Part shown: positions 34,749-45,205 of the stretch, piece by piece | How positions within the stretch are numbered: position 1 is the stretch's first letter | Layout: the number at the start of each line of letters is the position of its first letter | Assembly (NCBI RefSeq): GCF_003049525.1 | Contig: NZ_PYWL01000003.1 | Span: 405,603 to 469,602 of the forward strand | From: Lysinibacillus fusiformis | Lineage (GTDB): Bacteria > Bacillota > Bacilli > Bacillales_A > Planococcaceae | Direction: 5' to 3' | DNA: 64,000 nt | The notes under the pieces: model-generated | The model's database searches: none | The model's input: only the letters and a program-made list of their open reading frames with translations | What the model was told of the DNA's origin: nothing | Program-made: the position numbers and the translations under genes

Positions 34749-34939
34749 TTTGTTATTCATTGAATAGTCAATTTCTATTAGTTAGAACGTGTTGGAATAT
34801 GTTATAGTTATTTTTTGATAGAAAAAAGACAGGCATTTTTTCTAGCGAAACTGCATTTAAACGCGTCAACACCAGTAAAAAATGTTATGATAGGTGTAGT
34901 TTTTGTAAAAAACTTGATCTTAGTAAAGGAGCCGAAAAC

Positions 34940-36298
34940 ATGTCCTCTGCTTCTTATTTAACTGTAAAAGCATTAACAAAATATATTAAACGAAAATTCG
35001 ATGCGGACCCTCACCTACGCGAAGTGTATGTGAAAGGTGAGCTATCAAATGTAAAAATTCATCAATCTGGCCATATTTACTTTACATTAAAGGATGATGG
35101 GGCAAGAATTGCTGCCACGATGTTTAAAACGGCTGCCACGAAATTAGCATTTGAACCAAAAGAAGGTATGCAAGTATTTATCCGTGGTGATGTAAACGTT
35201 TACGAAGGCTACGGGACTTATCAGCTATATGTCCAAGAAATGCAACCGGATGGTATAGGTAGTCTATTTGTTGCCTTTAATCAATTAAAAGAGCAATTAC
35301 AAAAAGAAGGGCTTTTTAAATTAGAATGGAAACAATCGATTCCAAAGTTTCCTGAAAAAATAGGTGTGCTAACATCAACGACAGGAGCAGCGATTCGAGA
35401 TATTTGTACGACTTTAAAGAGACGTTACCCTCTAGCTGAAATTCTGATTTACCCTACACTTGTACAAGGAGCACAGGCGGCACCAAATATTGTACAAAAC
35501 ATTCAACGTGCCAATCAAGAGGCAACTTGTCAAGTGTTGATTGTTGGACGCGGGGGAGGCTCGATCGAGGATTTATGGGCATTCAATGAAGAAATAGTGG
35601 CGAGAGCTATTTTTGACAGTAGAATTCCTATTATTAGCGCAGTTGGTCATGAAACAGATACGACAATTGCTGATTATGTTTCTGATTTACGTGCACCTAC
35701 ACCAACAGCGGCCGCTGAGATGGCAGTCCCAGATCAAGCGGAGCTATTCCAACGGGTACTTTCCCAAAAATCTCAAATTCATCAAATGGTTAGGTCGCAA
35801 CTTATGGCTGAACGACAGCGTCTTAATAAGCTCCAACAGTCTTATCCACTGTCAATGCCAGAAAGACTATATCGACCGTTTACTGAAAGATTGGCACAGC
35901 TCGAGTCAGGATTGCAAACAGCCATGCAAGTAGATTTGATGAAGAAAAGTGCTCAGCTTCAGCAATTACATAGTACGGTGGCACAACATTCACCAAAAAA
36001 AGCACTTGCCTTCCATCAACGGGAGCTAGAAGCGCGCATGCAACAATTAACACGTGCTACAACGTATTATGTAGCGAAGCAGCAACAACAATTTGAGGCA
36101 ACTATTCGAACATTAGAAGCATTAAATCCATTATCCATTTTAACAAGAGGATTTACAGTCGCTTATAAAGATCAACAGATGATTAAATCATCCACTGACG
36201 TGCAGAAGCAGGATCATCTGACATTGACTTTCCATGATGGGAAGGTTGTGGCTGAAGTGAAGGATATTTTGCCAAAGAATGAGGGGGAATCGTTGTGA
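34940..36298 (+). CDS. xseA: Exodeoxyribonuclease VII large subunit
   Basis: The 452 residues have an N-terminal OB-fold (about 1-105, YVKGELSNVKIHQSGHIYF split) and a catalytic core with the conserved GRGGGSIEDLWAFN (about 202-215) and SAVGHETD (about 233-240), then a long coiled-coil region that binds XseB. It degrades single-stranded DNA bidirectionally in repair. ATG 34940 follows AAAGGAG. The last four bases overlap xseB. Confidence 0.96.
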   Translation: MSSASYLTVKALTKYIKRKFDADPHLREVYVKGELSNVKIHQSGHIYFTLKDDGARIAATMFKTAATKLAFEPKEGMQVFIRGDVNVYEGYGTYQLYVQEMQPDGIGSLFVAFNQLKEQLQKEGLFKLEWKQSIPKFPEKIGVLTSTTGAAIRDICTTLKRRYPLAEILIYPTLVQGAQAAPNIVQNIQRANQEATCQVLIVGRGGGSIEDLWAFNEEIVARAIFDSRIPIISAVGHETDTTIADYVSDLRAPTPTAAAEMAVPDQAELFQRVLSQKSQIHQMVRSQLMAERQRLNKLQQSYPLSMPERLYRPFTERLAQLESGLQTAMQVDLMKKSAQLQQLHSTVAQHSPKKALAFHQRELEARMQQLTRATTYYVAKQQQQFEATIRTLEALNPLSILTRGFTVAYKDQQMIKSSTDVQKQDHLTLTFHDGKVVAEVKDILPKNEGESL

Positions 36299-36528
36299 CA
36301 GAAAAACAACAAACTTTCGCAGAAGCTATGACGGCATTGGAAGAAATAGTTCGCCAGCTAGAACAAGGCGATGTACCATTGGAAAATGCGATTGATTTAT
36401 ACAAGCAAGGAATGGAGCTATCAAAGTTTTGCCATAGTAAACTGCAGCATGCTGAAGAGCAGCTAGTATCTATTGTCCAAGAGACAGGTGAAACAACAGC
36501 ATTTGATCCACTAAAGGGAGAGAATTAG
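36295..36528 (+). CDS. xseB: Exodeoxyribonuclease VII small subunit
   Basis: The 77-residue helical hairpin protein has the family core FAEAMTALEEIVRQLEQGDVPLE (split; residues 7-29) and LYKQGMELSKFC (about 36-47). GTG 36295 overlaps the xseA stop (GTGA), so the two subunits are translationally coupled. Several XseB copies coat the XseA coiled coil. Confidence 0.95.
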   Translation: MTEKQQTFAEAMTALEEIVRQLEQGDVPLENAIDLYKQGMELSKFCHSKLQHAEEQLVSIVQETGETTAFDPLKGEN

Positions 36529-36531
36529 GAA

Positions 36532-37413
36532 ATGAATGAGCCATTAAAGTACTTTATCGAAAGCAACATACCACAAATCGAAGAAACGATGTTTGCACTT
36601 GTTTCAAAAATTGATGCTCCAGTAGATTTAAAGGACTCCATGCTATATTCATTAAAGGCAGGCGGTAAACGCATTCGACCACTTTTTGTATTAGCTGTCC
36701 TGGAGCTTTATCAAAAAAAATTACAGGATGGTTTAATTGTAGGATCTGTCATTGAAATCATTCATACGTATTCGTTAATCCATGATGACTTACCAAGCAT
36801 GGATAATGATGATTTTAGAAGAGGCAAGCCAACAAACCACAAAGTTTATGGAGAAGCACTTGCAACACTGGCGGGAGATGCATTAAACACATTGGCGTTT
36901 GGTATTTTAGCCCGTATGGAAGTAACGGCTGAAAAGCGGATCGAGCTTGTTCAATTGTTAAGCGTTGCCGCAGGTGCTGAGGGCATGGTTGGTGGTCAAG
37001 TACTGGATATGGAAGGTGAGCAGCGTCAGCTTGATTTAACTGAACTGGAGCAAGTCCATGTTAATAAAACCGGTGCTTTATTAAGATTTAGTATTGAAGC
37101 GGGAGCCGTATTAGCAGACGCATCTAAACAAGACCGTGCTACATTGAAGGAATATGCCCATCACATCGGCCTAGCTTTCCAAATCCAAGACGATATTTTA
37201 GATATCGAAGGAACAACAGAGGAACTAGGAAAAACGGCTGGGAAAGATGTAGCTAGTGATAAGAGTACTTACCCAGCACTTTTAACGCTAAATGGAGCGA
37301 AAGAAAAGCTTGCTGAGCATTATCAACATGCTATTAATGCACTCGATCAATTACCAATAGATGCTAGCTTATTACGAGACTTTGCGGCATATATTGTTCA
37401 TCGTAAAAACTGA
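36532..37413 (+). CDS. ispA: Farnesyl diphosphate synthase
   Basis: The 293-residue all-alpha trans-prenyltransferase condenses IPP with DMAPP and GPP to FPP, the precursor of undecaprenyl and heptaprenyl chains. The first Asp-rich motif is DDLPSMDND (about 84-92), the second DDILD (about 222-226), and GGKRIRPL (about 44-51) is the IPP-binding loop. Aromatic chain-length residues before the first motif fit a C15 product. ATG 36532 follows xseB by 3 bases. Confidence 0.95.
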   Translation: MNEPLKYFIESNIPQIEETMFALVSKIDAPVDLKDSMLYSLKAGGKRIRPLFVLAVLELYQKKLQDGLIVGSVIEIIHTYSLIHDDLPSMDNDDFRRGKPTNHKVYGEALATLAGDALNTLAFGILARMEVTAEKRIELVQLLSVAAGAEGMVGGQVLDMEGEQRQLDLTELEQVHVNKTGALLRFSIEAGAVLADASKQDRATLKEYAHHIGLAFQIQDDILDIEGTTEELGKTAGKDVASDKSTYPALLTLNGAKEKLAEHYQHAINALDQLPIDASLLRDFAAYIVHRKN

Positions 37414-37574
37414 GAGAAAATCAAGGCATTGAAGGAAAAGAATATGCTAGAATAGGTGGGAACGTTTACAAATTGTAAACAATGAAGTGCTCGTACTTTT
37501 AGCATATTGATAACACTGCTATAATAGTGAAAACAAATGCGGTGAATATTTTATTGAAAAGGTGTGTGAGAAAG

Positions 37575-39476
37575 GTGGATTTAAATAAAATAACTAGTCC
37601 ATCCTTTTTAAAAAACTTAAATAAGAAGGAGCTTGAGCAGGTAGCGCAAGAAATTCGTACCTTCTTAATCGAAAAATGTTCTGTCACAGGTGGACATATC
37701 GGCCCGAATTTAGGAGTAGTCGAGCTTACGATCATGTTGCATAAAATGTTTGACAGTCCAAAAGATAAGTTTTTGTGGGATGTTGGCCACCAAGCTTACG
37801 TGCATAAAATTTTAACAGGTCGTGCGAGTCAATTTGACACACTACGTCAGTTCAAAGGGCTTTGTGGATTTCCAAAGCGCGTGGAGAGTGAACATGATGA
37901 ATGGGAAACAGGTCATAGCTCGACTTCCTTATCAGCAGCCATGGGTATGGCAGCAGCACGTGATATTAAAAAAGAACATAACTATGTAATTCCTATTATT
38001 GGGGATGGCGCTTTAACTGGCGGTATGGCGCTTGAAGCGTTAAATCATATCGGTCATGCGAAAACGAATATGATTGTTATCCTAAATGATAATGAAATGT
38101 CCATTGCTCCAAACGTTGGTGCGCTTCACAGTGTTTTAGGTCGTTTGCGTACTGCCAAGGAGTATTCAAAAGCCAAAGAAGAGCTAGAATCACTTATTAA
38201 TAAAATTCCGGTATTAGGTGGGAAGCTTGCTTCTACCGCGGAACGACTTAAGGACAGCTTAAAATATTTAGTGGTGTCAGGTGTCTTTTTTGAGGAATTA
38301 GGCTTTAAATATCTTGGTCCTATTGATGGTCATGATTTTGAAGCATTGGAAATGACATTATCCCATGCCAAAAAAGTGAAGGGGCCAGTCCTTGTTCACG
38401 TAATTACGAAAAAAGGAAAGGGCTATAAACCTGCTGAAGACGATACGATCGGTAATTGGCATGGAACAGGTCCTTATAAAATTGAAAATGGTGCCTTTGT
38501 GAAGTCAGAGACTAAAGGACCAGCATGGAGTAGTTTAATTGCAGAAACTGTTCGTAAAATTGCTCATGAAGATGAGCGAGTCGTGACGATCACACCTGCT
38601 ATGCCTGTCGGGTCAAAATTACAGGGTATTCAACAAGACTTTCCAAATCGTTTCTTCGATGTGGGGATTGCCGAGCAACATGCAGCAACAATGGCAGCGG
38701 GTTTAGCTACACAAAATATGAAGCCGTTTTTAGCGATTTATTCAACATTCCTACAACGTGCTTATGACCAAGTGTTGCATGATATTGCGCGTCCTAATTT
38801 AAATGTCTTTATCGGTATTGATCGTGCTGGTTTAGTTGGGGCAGATGGTGAAACGCATCAGGGCGTATTTGATATCGCTTTCCTACGTCATATTCCAAAT
38901 ATGACGATTATGATGCCTAAGGATGAAAATGAAGGGCAACATATGGTTAAAACAGCTATTGAGTACGATGGTGGTCCAATTGCACTACGTTACCCACGTG
39001 GTAATGGGATTGGCGTTCCACTAGATGATGAGCTTGTCGCATTACCAATTGGTAGCTGGGAAGTTTTACGAGAAGGAAAAGATGGTTCCATTTTGACATT
39101 TGGCACAACGATTCCGATGGCCATGCAAGCAGCAGATATGTTAGCGCAGCAAGGGATTGATATCGAGGTGGTCAATGCACGCTTTATCAAACCAATGGAT
39201 GAGGATATGCTACACCGAATTTTATCCAATCATAAACCGATATTAACCATCGAAGAAGCTGTCCTAAAAGGCGGATTTGGTAGCGGAGTATTAGAATTTG
39301 CTCACGACCATGGCTATCTCAATGCAATTGTTGATCGAATGGGTATTCCAGATCAATATATCGAACATGGTAACGTTGATCAACTGCTCGAAGAAATTCA
39401 TATGACAGCAGAGGATGCAGCAGCACGTATGCAAGTATTACTTCAACAAAAACAGCAAGTAGGTTTAAATAAATAA
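37575..39476 (+). CDS. dxs: 1-deoxy-D-xylulose-5-phosphate synthase
   Basis: The start is put at GTG 37575 (Met-Asp-Leu-Asn), matching the usual N-terminus; an AAAAGGTG lies about 12 bases upstream and the frame is open back to 37527. The 633-residue TPP enzyme joins pyruvate and glyceraldehyde-3-phosphate, the first step of the MEP isoprenoid pathway. Features are [13 protein letters not shown] near 50, the TPP/Mg motif GDGALTGG (about 150), [12 protein letters not shown] near 177, and the transketolase block [15 protein letters not shown] near 430. The stop overlaps the next start (TAATG). Confidence 0.96.
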   Translation: MDLNKITSPSFLKNLNKKELEQVAQEIRTFLIEKCSVTGGHIGPNLGVVELTIMLHKMFDSPKDKFLWDVGHQAYVHKILTGRASQFDTLRQFKGLCGFPKRVESEHDEWETGHSSTSLSAAMGMAAARDIKKEHNYVIPIIGDGALTGGMALEALNHIGHAKTNMIVILNDNEMSIAPNVGALHSVLGRLRTAKEYSKAKEELESLINKIPVLGGKLASTAERLKDSLKYLVVSGVFFEELGFKYLGPIDGHDFEALEMTLSHAKKVKGPVLVHVITKKGKGYKPAEDDTIGNWHGTGPYKIENGAFVKSETKGPAWSSLIAETVRKIAHEDERVVTITPAMPVGSKLQGIQQDFPNRFFDVGIAEQHAATMAAGLATQNMKPFLAIYSTFLQRAYDQVLHDIARPNLNVFIGIDRAGLVGADGETHQGVFDIAFLRHIPNMTIMMPKDENEGQHMVKTAIEYDGGPIALRYPRGNGIGVPLDDELVALPIGSWEVLREGKDGSILTFGTTIPMAMQAADMLAQQGIDIEVVNARFIKPMDEDMLHRILSNHKPILTIEEAVLKGGFGSGVLEFAHDHGYLNAIVDRMGIPDQYIEHGNVDQLLEEIHMTAEDAAARMQVLLQQKQQVGLNK

Positions 39477-40294
39477 TGACAAAACAACCAAAAGAACGAG
39501 TGGATATTTTACTTGTAGAGCGTGGATTATGTGAAACAAGAGAAAAAGCAAAACGTTCCATTATGGCGGGACTTGTTTTTTCAAATGAAATACGAATCGA
39601 TAAAGCAGGAGAAAAAATTGCTATCGATGCGCCTCTACAAGTAAAAGGTTCCGATTTAAAATATGTTAGTCGTGGTGGTCTGAAGCTAGAAAAGGCCCTA
39701 CAAATTTTTGATATGTCTGTAGAAGGGAAGCTAATGCTTGACATTGGCTCCTCTACAGGTGGGTTTACAGATTGTGCATTGCAACATGGCGCAAGACATG
39801 GCTATGCACTGGATGTGGGATCCAATCAATTAGCGTGGAAAATTCGGTCAGATGAACGTGTTACCGTCATGGAAAAAACTAATTTCCGTTATACTACGGC
39901 AGCAGATTTATCTGAAGGATTACCTGATTTTGCTACAATAGATGTTAGTTTTATTTCTTTATCATTAATTTTACCGGTGTTAAAAACAGTATTGCTACCA
40001 GGTGGCGATGTGATGGCATTGGTGAAACCGCAGTTTGAGGCGGGAAAAGATAAAGTTGGAAAAAAAGGTATCGTTCGTGATAAAAAAGTCCATCTCGAAG
40101 TATTAGAAAAAACAGCGGCAATGGCCACAGAAATTGGATTTGTTGTAAAGGATGCTTCTTATTCCCCGATAACAGGTGGGGAAGGAAATATTGAATTTTT
40201 ATTCCATTTAGTGAATCCTATTGGAGAAGAAGACATTCCTGCATATACAGCTTTTAATGCACTCGTTGAAGAAGCGCATAATTCTTTAAAATAA
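39476..40294 (+). CDS. yqxC: TlyA/YqxC-type rRNA 2'-O-methyltransferase
   Basis: The 272 residues have an N-terminal S4 RNA-binding domain (about 7-65: [20 protein letters not shown]) and a FtsJ-like SAM-dependent methyltransferase (about 66-250) with [15 protein letters not shown] as the SAM loop and a catalytic Lys-Asp-Lys set, including VALVKPQFE. TlyA proteins methylate 16S and 23S rRNA cytidines and influence capreomycin sensitivity; some have hemolysin annotations of doubtful value. ATG 39476 shares a base with the dxs stop. Confidence 0.92.
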   Translation: MTKQPKERVDILLVERGLCETREKAKRSIMAGLVFSNEIRIDKAGEKIAIDAPLQVKGSDLKYVSRGGLKLEKALQIFDMSVEGKLMLDIGSSTGGFTDCALQHGARHGYALDVGSNQLAWKIRSDERVTVMEKTNFRYTTAADLSEGLPDFATIDVSFISLSLILPVLKTVLLPGGDVMALVKPQFEAGKDKVGKKGIVRDKKVHLEVLEKTAAMATEIGFVVKDASYSPITGGEGNIEFLFHLVNPIGEEDIPAYTAFNALVEEAHNSLK

Positions 40295-40325
40295 CACGTG
40301 CTCGCTTATAGAGCCGTGTTTTTTC
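40293..40325 (+). terminator. Terminator after yqxC
   Basis: AACACGTGCTC pairs with GAGCCGTGTT (one mismatch) around a seven-base loop and is followed by six T; it overlaps the stop codon. Confidence 0.8.
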
Positions 40326-40394
40326 TTGTGCTTTTTTGTTGAAAATGGTAGTGTGATTATACACATATTTAATTATTTATTAGAGGTGGCTACG

Positions 40395-40844
40395 ATGAAT
40401 AAAGGACAAAGACATATACGAATTCGGGATATTATTGCGAATCATGAAATTGAAACACAAGATGATTTAGTCGATTTCCTAAAAGATGCAGGCTATAATG
40501 TGACACAAGCTACGGTATCAAGAGATATTAAAGAACTACATTTGGTGAAAGTACCATTACAGGACGGTCGCTATAAGTATAGCTTACCCGCTGATCAACG
40601 ATTTAACCCAGTGCAAAAATTACATCGCGCATTAGCGGATGCCTTTATAAGCATTGATGGAGCATCGCATTTTTTAGTCATGAAAGCTCTTCCAGGTAAT
40701 GCGAATGCGATTGCATCCTTACTAGACCATTTAGATTGGCCAGAAATTTTAGGTACAATTTCTGGAGACGATACCATTTTAATTATTTGTCGAAATGAAA
40801 ATGAGCGGGAAAATACTAAAAATCGCTTACTAGACATGCTTTAA
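40395..40844 (+). CDS. argR: Arginine repressor ArgR/AhrC
   Basis: ATG 40395 follows GAGGTGG; the frame is open upstream without support. The 149 residues form an N-terminal winged HTH (about 1-70, with [18 protein letters not shown]) and a C-terminal hexamerisation and arginine-binding domain (about 80-149, with [20 protein letters not shown] split and GDDTILIIC). The hexamer represses arginine biosynthesis and activates catabolism in response to arginine. No arg genes are in the window. Confidence 0.95.
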   Translation: MNKGQRHIRIRDIIANHEIETQDDLVDFLKDAGYNVTQATVSRDIKELHLVKVPLQDGRYKYSLPADQRFNPVQKLHRALADAFISIDGASHFLVMKALPGNANAIASLLDHLDWPEILGTISGDDTILIICRNENERENTKNRLLDML

Positions 40845-40877
40845 AAAATGGGGAAATGGATTCAGAGGTGACAATTT

Positions 40878-42569
40878 GTGTTAAGAGAGCTTAGTATTCG
40901 AAACTTTGCTATCATTGAGGATTTGACTGTGAGTTTTTCAGAAGGTTTGACTGTACTAACGGGGGAAACTGGTGCTGGTAAATCTATTATCATTGATGCT
41001 GTTCATTTACTTGCTGGTGGACGGGGAAATACTGAATTTATTCGTCATGGGGCAAGAAAGGCTGAATTAGGTGGCTTATTTCAAATTTCGAATTCCACGC
41101 ATCCTGTGCTGAAAAAATTAGAAGAAGCAGGCATTGAGATTGAAGAAGAGACAGTTATTTTACGTCGTGATTTAAATGATTCTGGGAAAAGTATTTGCCG
41201 TGTAAATGGTAAACTTGTGCCATTATCAGTACTGAGAGAAATTGGTGGGAGTCTCATTGATATTCATGGCCAACATGAAAACCAAGAGCTGATGGATGAA
41301 AAACAGCATATCAATTTACTCGACCAGTTTGCAGAAGAGCAGCTGCTACCTATTCAAAAAACATACAGCGAACAATATGAAGAATATCGATTGCTGAAAA
41401 AGGACTTAGCCTCGATTTCCATCGATGAACAATTAATGGCACAACGCATTGATTTGTATCAATTCCAAATAAAAGAGCTAGAAGAAGCCAATTTAAGGCT
41501 AGGTGAGGAAGATGAACTTCATGATGAACGCCGTCGTCTCATGAATTATAATAAAATTTTTGAACGTTCTAGTGCTGCCTATGAGGCCATTCAGGGAGAA
41601 TCAAAAGGTCTTGATTGGATTGGGAATGCAATGGGTGCTTTGGATGATGCAGCAACAGTTGACGAGCAATTTAAAGAAGCTTCTGAGGCAGTGACATCGG
41701 CTTTTTATGCGCTACAAGATGCGGCTTATCAGGTCAAAAATGTATTAGATGAATTGGAGTTTGATCCAGCGCGTTTAAATGAGGTAGAACAACGATTAGC
41801 ACTATTCCAAAATTTAAAACGCAAATATGGTTCGACTGTGGAGGACATTTTAGCGTATTTTGAAAAAATAAAAATAGAGTTAAATGAACTGCTAAATCGC
41901 GATGAAATTTTGCAGGTGAAAGAACAAAGAGTGCTTGAAATGGAATCGGTTCTTAATGAGCTTGCTACAGAACTTTCAATTGTGCGTAAAGCTGCTGCCC
42001 AACAGTTAAGTGAAGCCATTATGGCAGAGTTACGGGAATTACATATGGAAAAAGCTAAATTTATTGTCAATTTTGAAGAATTACCATATTTCGATGCAAA
42101 TGGAAAAGATCAAATTATTTTTTATATTTCTACCAATGTTGGAGAACCGCCAAAGTCCTTACCGAAAATTGCCTCGGGAGGAGAATTATCACGAATGATG
42201 CTGGCGCTGAAAACTATTTTCTCTTCTTCTAATGGTATCACATCCATCATTTTTGATGAAGTGGACACAGGAGTTAGTGGAAGAGTGGCACAAGCCATTG
42301 CAGAAAAAATTGCTGCGGTATCCATTAATTCTCAAGTGCTATGTATTTCACATTTACCTCAAGTAGCTGCGATGGCTGATCATCATTACTTCATTAAGAA
42401 AGAAGTCGAGCATGATCGAACATTTACGTCTTTATCAGAAATTGATCAAAAGGCACGAATTGAAGAAGTCAGCCGTATGATGTCTGGAACAGAAATTACG
42501 GCTTTAACACTACAGCATGCAACGGAGTTATTAACAATGGCAGAAGAGCGTAAAAAACAAATGCGTTAA
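40878..42569 (+). CDS. recN: DNA repair protein RecN
   Basis: The 563-residue SMC-like ATPase acts in double-strand-break repair. The N-terminal Walker A is GETGAGKSIIIDA (about 30-42), two coiled-coil arms occupy about 155-235 and 290-390, and the C-terminal signature LPKIASGGELSRMMLALK and Walker B SIIFDEVDTGVSG complete the ATPase head. GTG 40878 follows AGAGGTG. argR lies 33 bases upstream, the common Firmicute order. Confidence 0.96.
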   Translation: MLRELSIRNFAIIEDLTVSFSEGLTVLTGETGAGKSIIIDAVHLLAGGRGNTEFIRHGARKAELGGLFQISNSTHPVLKKLEEAGIEIEEETVILRRDLNDSGKSICRVNGKLVPLSVLREIGGSLIDIHGQHENQELMDEKQHINLLDQFAEEQLLPIQKTYSEQYEEYRLLKKDLASISIDEQLMAQRIDLYQFQIKELEEANLRLGEEDELHDERRRLMNYNKIFERSSAAYEAIQGESKGLDWIGNAMGALDDAATVDEQFKEASEAVTSAFYALQDAAYQVKNVLDELEFDPARLNEVEQRLALFQNLKRKYGSTVEDILAYFEKIKIELNELLNRDEILQVKEQRVLEMESVLNELATELSIVRKAAAQQLSEAIMAELRELHMEKAKFIVNFEELPYFDANGKDQIIFYISTNVGEPPKSLPKIASGGELSRMMLALKTIFSSSNGITSIIFDEVDTGVSGRVAQAIAEKIAAVSINSQVLCISHLPQVAAMADHHYFIKKEVEHDRTFTSLSEIDQKARIEEVSRMMSGTEITALTLQHATELLTMAEERKKQMR

Positions 42570-42575
42570 CCATAT

Positions 42576-42609
42576 ACCAGAAACAGTTAAACCTGTTTCT
42601 GGTTTTTTT
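42576..42609 (+). terminator. Terminator of argR-recN
   Basis: An 11-bp perfect stem (ACCAGAAACAG with CTGTTTCTGGT) with a six-base loop is followed by seven T. Confidence 0.92.
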
Positions 42610-42690
42610 CTTTTTGCACAAATATTTACCGCTTATAAGAACGCCACAACAACACATAGTAAAAAGACAAAAATGAAAAGGAGGTGTCGT

Positions 42691-43638
42691 ATGAATCGTC
42701 GTTGGCGTCAATTAGTCATTTTGCCTATGCTCATCTTTTTGTTAGTGATGCCTATACAAGCTTTAGCCGCCAAAAAGCTTATACCGATGGGTGAAGCCAT
42801 TGGAATCCAACTTCAATTATCACATGTGTTCGTAGCGCATGATGTACTGTTAGCTTCCAATCAGTGGATGAAAGGTGGCGCAGTGATTGAAAAAATTAAT
42901 GATATACCTGTAAAATCGCTGGCAGACGCCAAACAAGCTATGGCTAAAGAAGGCCAACAGAAATGGACGATCAATAATGACGGAAAACAAGTTACACTCG
43001 AATTACAAAATCAAGAAGCAGAGCATATCATATCCTTCTTAAAAGATGAAACAGATGGAGTAGGAACACTGACTTATATTGATCCAGAGACAAAAAACTA
43101 TGGTGCACTAGGTCATCAAATTGTTGATTCAACCCTACAAGAGGCCCCTGTATTTAGAGCTGGCTCCATTTTTTTAGCTTCAATTCAACAAATCCGTAAA
43201 AGTACGCCTGGCCAACCAGGTTACAAAATTTCCTCCATTGAAAAACATCAGGAACGACTGGGTAGTATAGATAAAAATACTGTTTATGGAATTTTTGGCC
43301 GTTGGGAAGAAGGCTATCCACAAAGATTACCCAAAGCGATTGAAATTATGCATGAAAAAGATATAAAAACGGGGAAAGCGGAAATATATACAGCCATTGA
43401 AGGCCGAAAAGTCGAAACTTTTTCCATTGAAATAACAAAAGTTGAAAATGAACGACTTGAATTTATAGTTTCTGACGAAAAGCTCATTGAAAAAACTGGT
43501 GGAATTTTGCAAGGGATGAGTGGCAGTCCTATCATTCAAGACGGTCGATTTGTCGGTGCTGTAACACATATGTTTGTGGAGGAGCCGAAAAAGGGAGCAG
43601 CTCTAACAGTAGCTGAAATGCTAAGAAAGTCTTCTTAA
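42691..43638 (+). CDS. spoIVB: SpoIVB serine peptidase, short form
   Basis: ATG 42691 follows AAAAGGAGGTG; the longer frame includes that ribosome site. The 315-residue secreted forespore protease triggers SigK activation across the intermembrane space. A signal/anchor (about 5-25) is followed by a PDZ domain (about 35-115) and the S55 peptidase with His in GALGHQIVD and Ser in GMSGSPIIQ. B. subtilis SpoIVB is about 426 residues; the segment between anchor and PDZ (about 80-100 residues) and the very C-terminus are missing here, while catalytic motifs are intact. Confidence 0.92.
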   Translation: MNRRWRQLVILPMLIFLLVMPIQALAAKKLIPMGEAIGIQLQLSHVFVAHDVLLASNQWMKGGAVIEKINDIPVKSLADAKQAMAKEGQQKWTINNDGKQVTLELQNQEAEHIISFLKDETDGVGTLTYIDPETKNYGALGHQIVDSTLQEAPVFRAGSIFLASIQQIRKSTPGQPGYKISSIEKHQERLGSIDKNTVYGIFGRWEEGYPQRLPKAIEIMHEKDIKTGKAEIYTAIEGRKVETFSIEITKVENERLEFIVSDEKLIEKTGGILQGMSGSPIIQDGRFVGAVTHMFVEEPKKGAALTVAEMLRKSS

Positions 43639-43691
43639 AAAGTGGGATGGCATTTGGTAAAAATCCGCATTTTCCGCAGGCAGAACAGGTG

Positions 43692-43716
43692 CCCGCTGGA
43701 AACTTGCGGGTTTTTA
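43692..43716 (+). terminator. Terminator of spoIVB
   Basis: A short G+C stem (CCCGC with GCGGG, 9-base loop) is followed by TTTTTAT. Confidence 0.6.
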
Positions 43717-43838
43717 TCTTTATGTTAAAAACACTTTGAATTCAACAAGTATTTCTAATAATAACCGAAAGGAGTCATGATATTTAAAAAAACTGTAGTT
43801 TTATCTTATTTTTTATCTAAAATAGGTAATAAGAGTGT

Positions 43839-43945
43839 TTCGACAGTTTGCCAATATTTAGCACAACTTGTCGATATTAAAAGAAAGTATCGGACTACAT
43901 ACTCATTTTTGGAAATGAAAAAGGTTTTTAAACAAAAATGTCGAA
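43839..43945 (+). promoter_or_regulatory. Spo0A control region with three 0A-box-like sites
   Basis: TTCGACA (43839-43845, inverted 0A box), TGTCGAT (43869-43875, one mismatch) and TGTCGAA (43939-43945) lie in the 390 bases upstream of spo0A. An AAGGTTTTT about 15 bases before the last box could be a SigH -35. This resembles the autoregulated spo0A promoter of B. subtilis. The rest of 43640-44030 has no gene I accept. Confidence 0.6.
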
Positions 43946-44030
43946 AATTCCACAGTGTGCCAAAAACGGCATTTAGGGGTTAGGTTAACGCTTTGGAGTG
44001 TTCAAAGCAAGTCCAGAAGGAGGAATTGAA

Positions 44031-44822
44031 ATGACAAAGGTAAAAGTAGCGATTGCAGATGATAATCGTGAGTTATTAAAAACAATGGAGCAATATTTCC
44101 AGGGGCATGCCGAAATAGAAATTATTGCTACGGCTTCAAACGGGAAAGTTTGTCTACAAATGCTTGAGGAATTTACACCTGATGTTTTACTTCTAGATAT
44201 AATCATGCCTCATCTTGACGGTTTAGCTGTTTTAGAATCGATGTATCAAAATGAGAAAATGTCATCAGTCCAAGTAATTATGTTAACTGCTTTTGGCCAA
44301 GAAGATGTCATGAAGCAGGCTGTAGATCTAGGGGCATCTTATTTCATGCTAAAGCCATTTGAATTTGATCAATTAGTGCAGAAGATTTTACATTGTGCTG
44401 GACAGAAGGCGACACTTCCTAAAAAGACAAGCGTTTTACAACCTACCGTCCCTCAAAAATTAAATCAGCATCAATTAGACAGCACGATTACAGCTATCAT
44501 TAAAGAAATCGGTGTACCTGCACATATTAAAGGGTATTCCTATTTGCGTGAAGCCATTCAAATGGTATTTGAGGATATTGAATTATTAGGATCTGTGACA
44601 AAGATTTTATATCCAGAAATCGCGAAAAAATTCAATACGACACCATCACGCGTTGAACGCGCAATTCGTCATGCTATCGAAGTTGCATGGAATCGTGGTA
44701 ATTATGAATCCATTTCGTCGATGTTTGGCTACACGGTGCATCACTTGAAATCCAAGCCGACAAATAGTGAATTCATTGCTATGATTGCAGACAAAATCCG
44801 CATCGACATGATGGCTAGCTAA
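44031..44822 (+). CDS. spo0A: Sporulation master regulator Spo0A
   Basis: ATG 44031 follows GAAGGAGG; the upstream frame is unsupported. The 263 residues have an N-terminal receiver domain with Asp10, Asp11 and the phosphorylation site Asp56 (LLLDIIMP) and a C-terminal DNA-binding domain (about 150-263) with [20 protein letters not shown] (the recognition helix region) conserved. Once phosphorylated by the phosphorelay it binds TGTCGAA boxes and starts sporulation. It is preceded by spoIVB, as in B. subtilis. Confidence 0.98.
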   Translation: MTKVKVAIADDNRELLKTMEQYFQGHAEIEIIATASNGKVCLQMLEEFTPDVLLLDIIMPHLDGLAVLESMYQNEKMSSVQVIMLTAFGQEDVMKQAVDLGASYFMLKPFEFDQLVQKILHCAGQKATLPKKTSVLQPTVPQKLNQHQLDSTITAIIKEIGVPAHIKGYSYLREAIQMVFEDIELLGSVTKILYPEIAKKFNTTPSRVERAIRHAIEVAWNRGNYESISSMFGYTVHHLKSKPTNSEFIAMIADKIRIDMMAS

Positions 44823-44887
44823 ACTTAAAATTTTTAGCAATAAACGATAGAAAAACTGATATAGCAATTATACCTCGAGTTTTTATA

Positions 44888-44937
44888 ACGCCATTTTTAG
44901 ACAGTGTGACCACTGTTTAGAAAGGCGTATTTTTTTG
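44888..44937 (+). terminator. Terminator of spo0A
   Basis: A long two-part stem (ACGCC...GGCGT outside, GACAGTG/CACTGTT inside) is followed by ATTTTTTT. Confidence 0.8.
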
Positions 44938-45019
44938 ATGGGTATCTATTATCTTATGAGCGATGATACTGATAAAATCGAGTACTGCATGGTAATAAAA
45001 TTAGAAGCAGGTGATCAAA

Positions 45020-45205
45020 ATGAAAAGTGTCAACTTTCAATTAGATGGAATGGACTCATTAGAAATTACACAACTAGAGGAACATTTATTTGAAGTCCGA
45101 CTCGTATTAGACGGTAAAATAAGTATGCAATATATGAGTAAGGAGGAATTGGGACAGCTTGGTGCGACCTTTCAAATTGGAAATATAAAGAGCTATCTTG
45201 AATAA
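45020..45205 (+). CDS. Small protein of unknown function
   Basis: ATG 45020 follows CAGGTGA. The 61 residues are acidic and beta/alpha mixed (MKSVNFQLDGMDSLEITQLE at the start, ending NIKSYLE), with no membrane segment, no signal peptide and no cysteines. I do not recognise it. It stands alone between the spo0A terminator and the FapA-like gene. Confidence 0.5.
   Translation: MKSVNFQLDGMDSLEITQLEEHLFEVRLVLDGKISMQYMSKEELGQLGATFQIGNIKSYLE

Noticed and set aside
43777..43983. 68-codon frame upstream of spo0A with a nearby AAAGGAG
   Set aside because: The ribosome site is only 2 bases from the ATG, the composition looks non-coding, and the frame overlaps the 0A-box region of the spo0A promoter.
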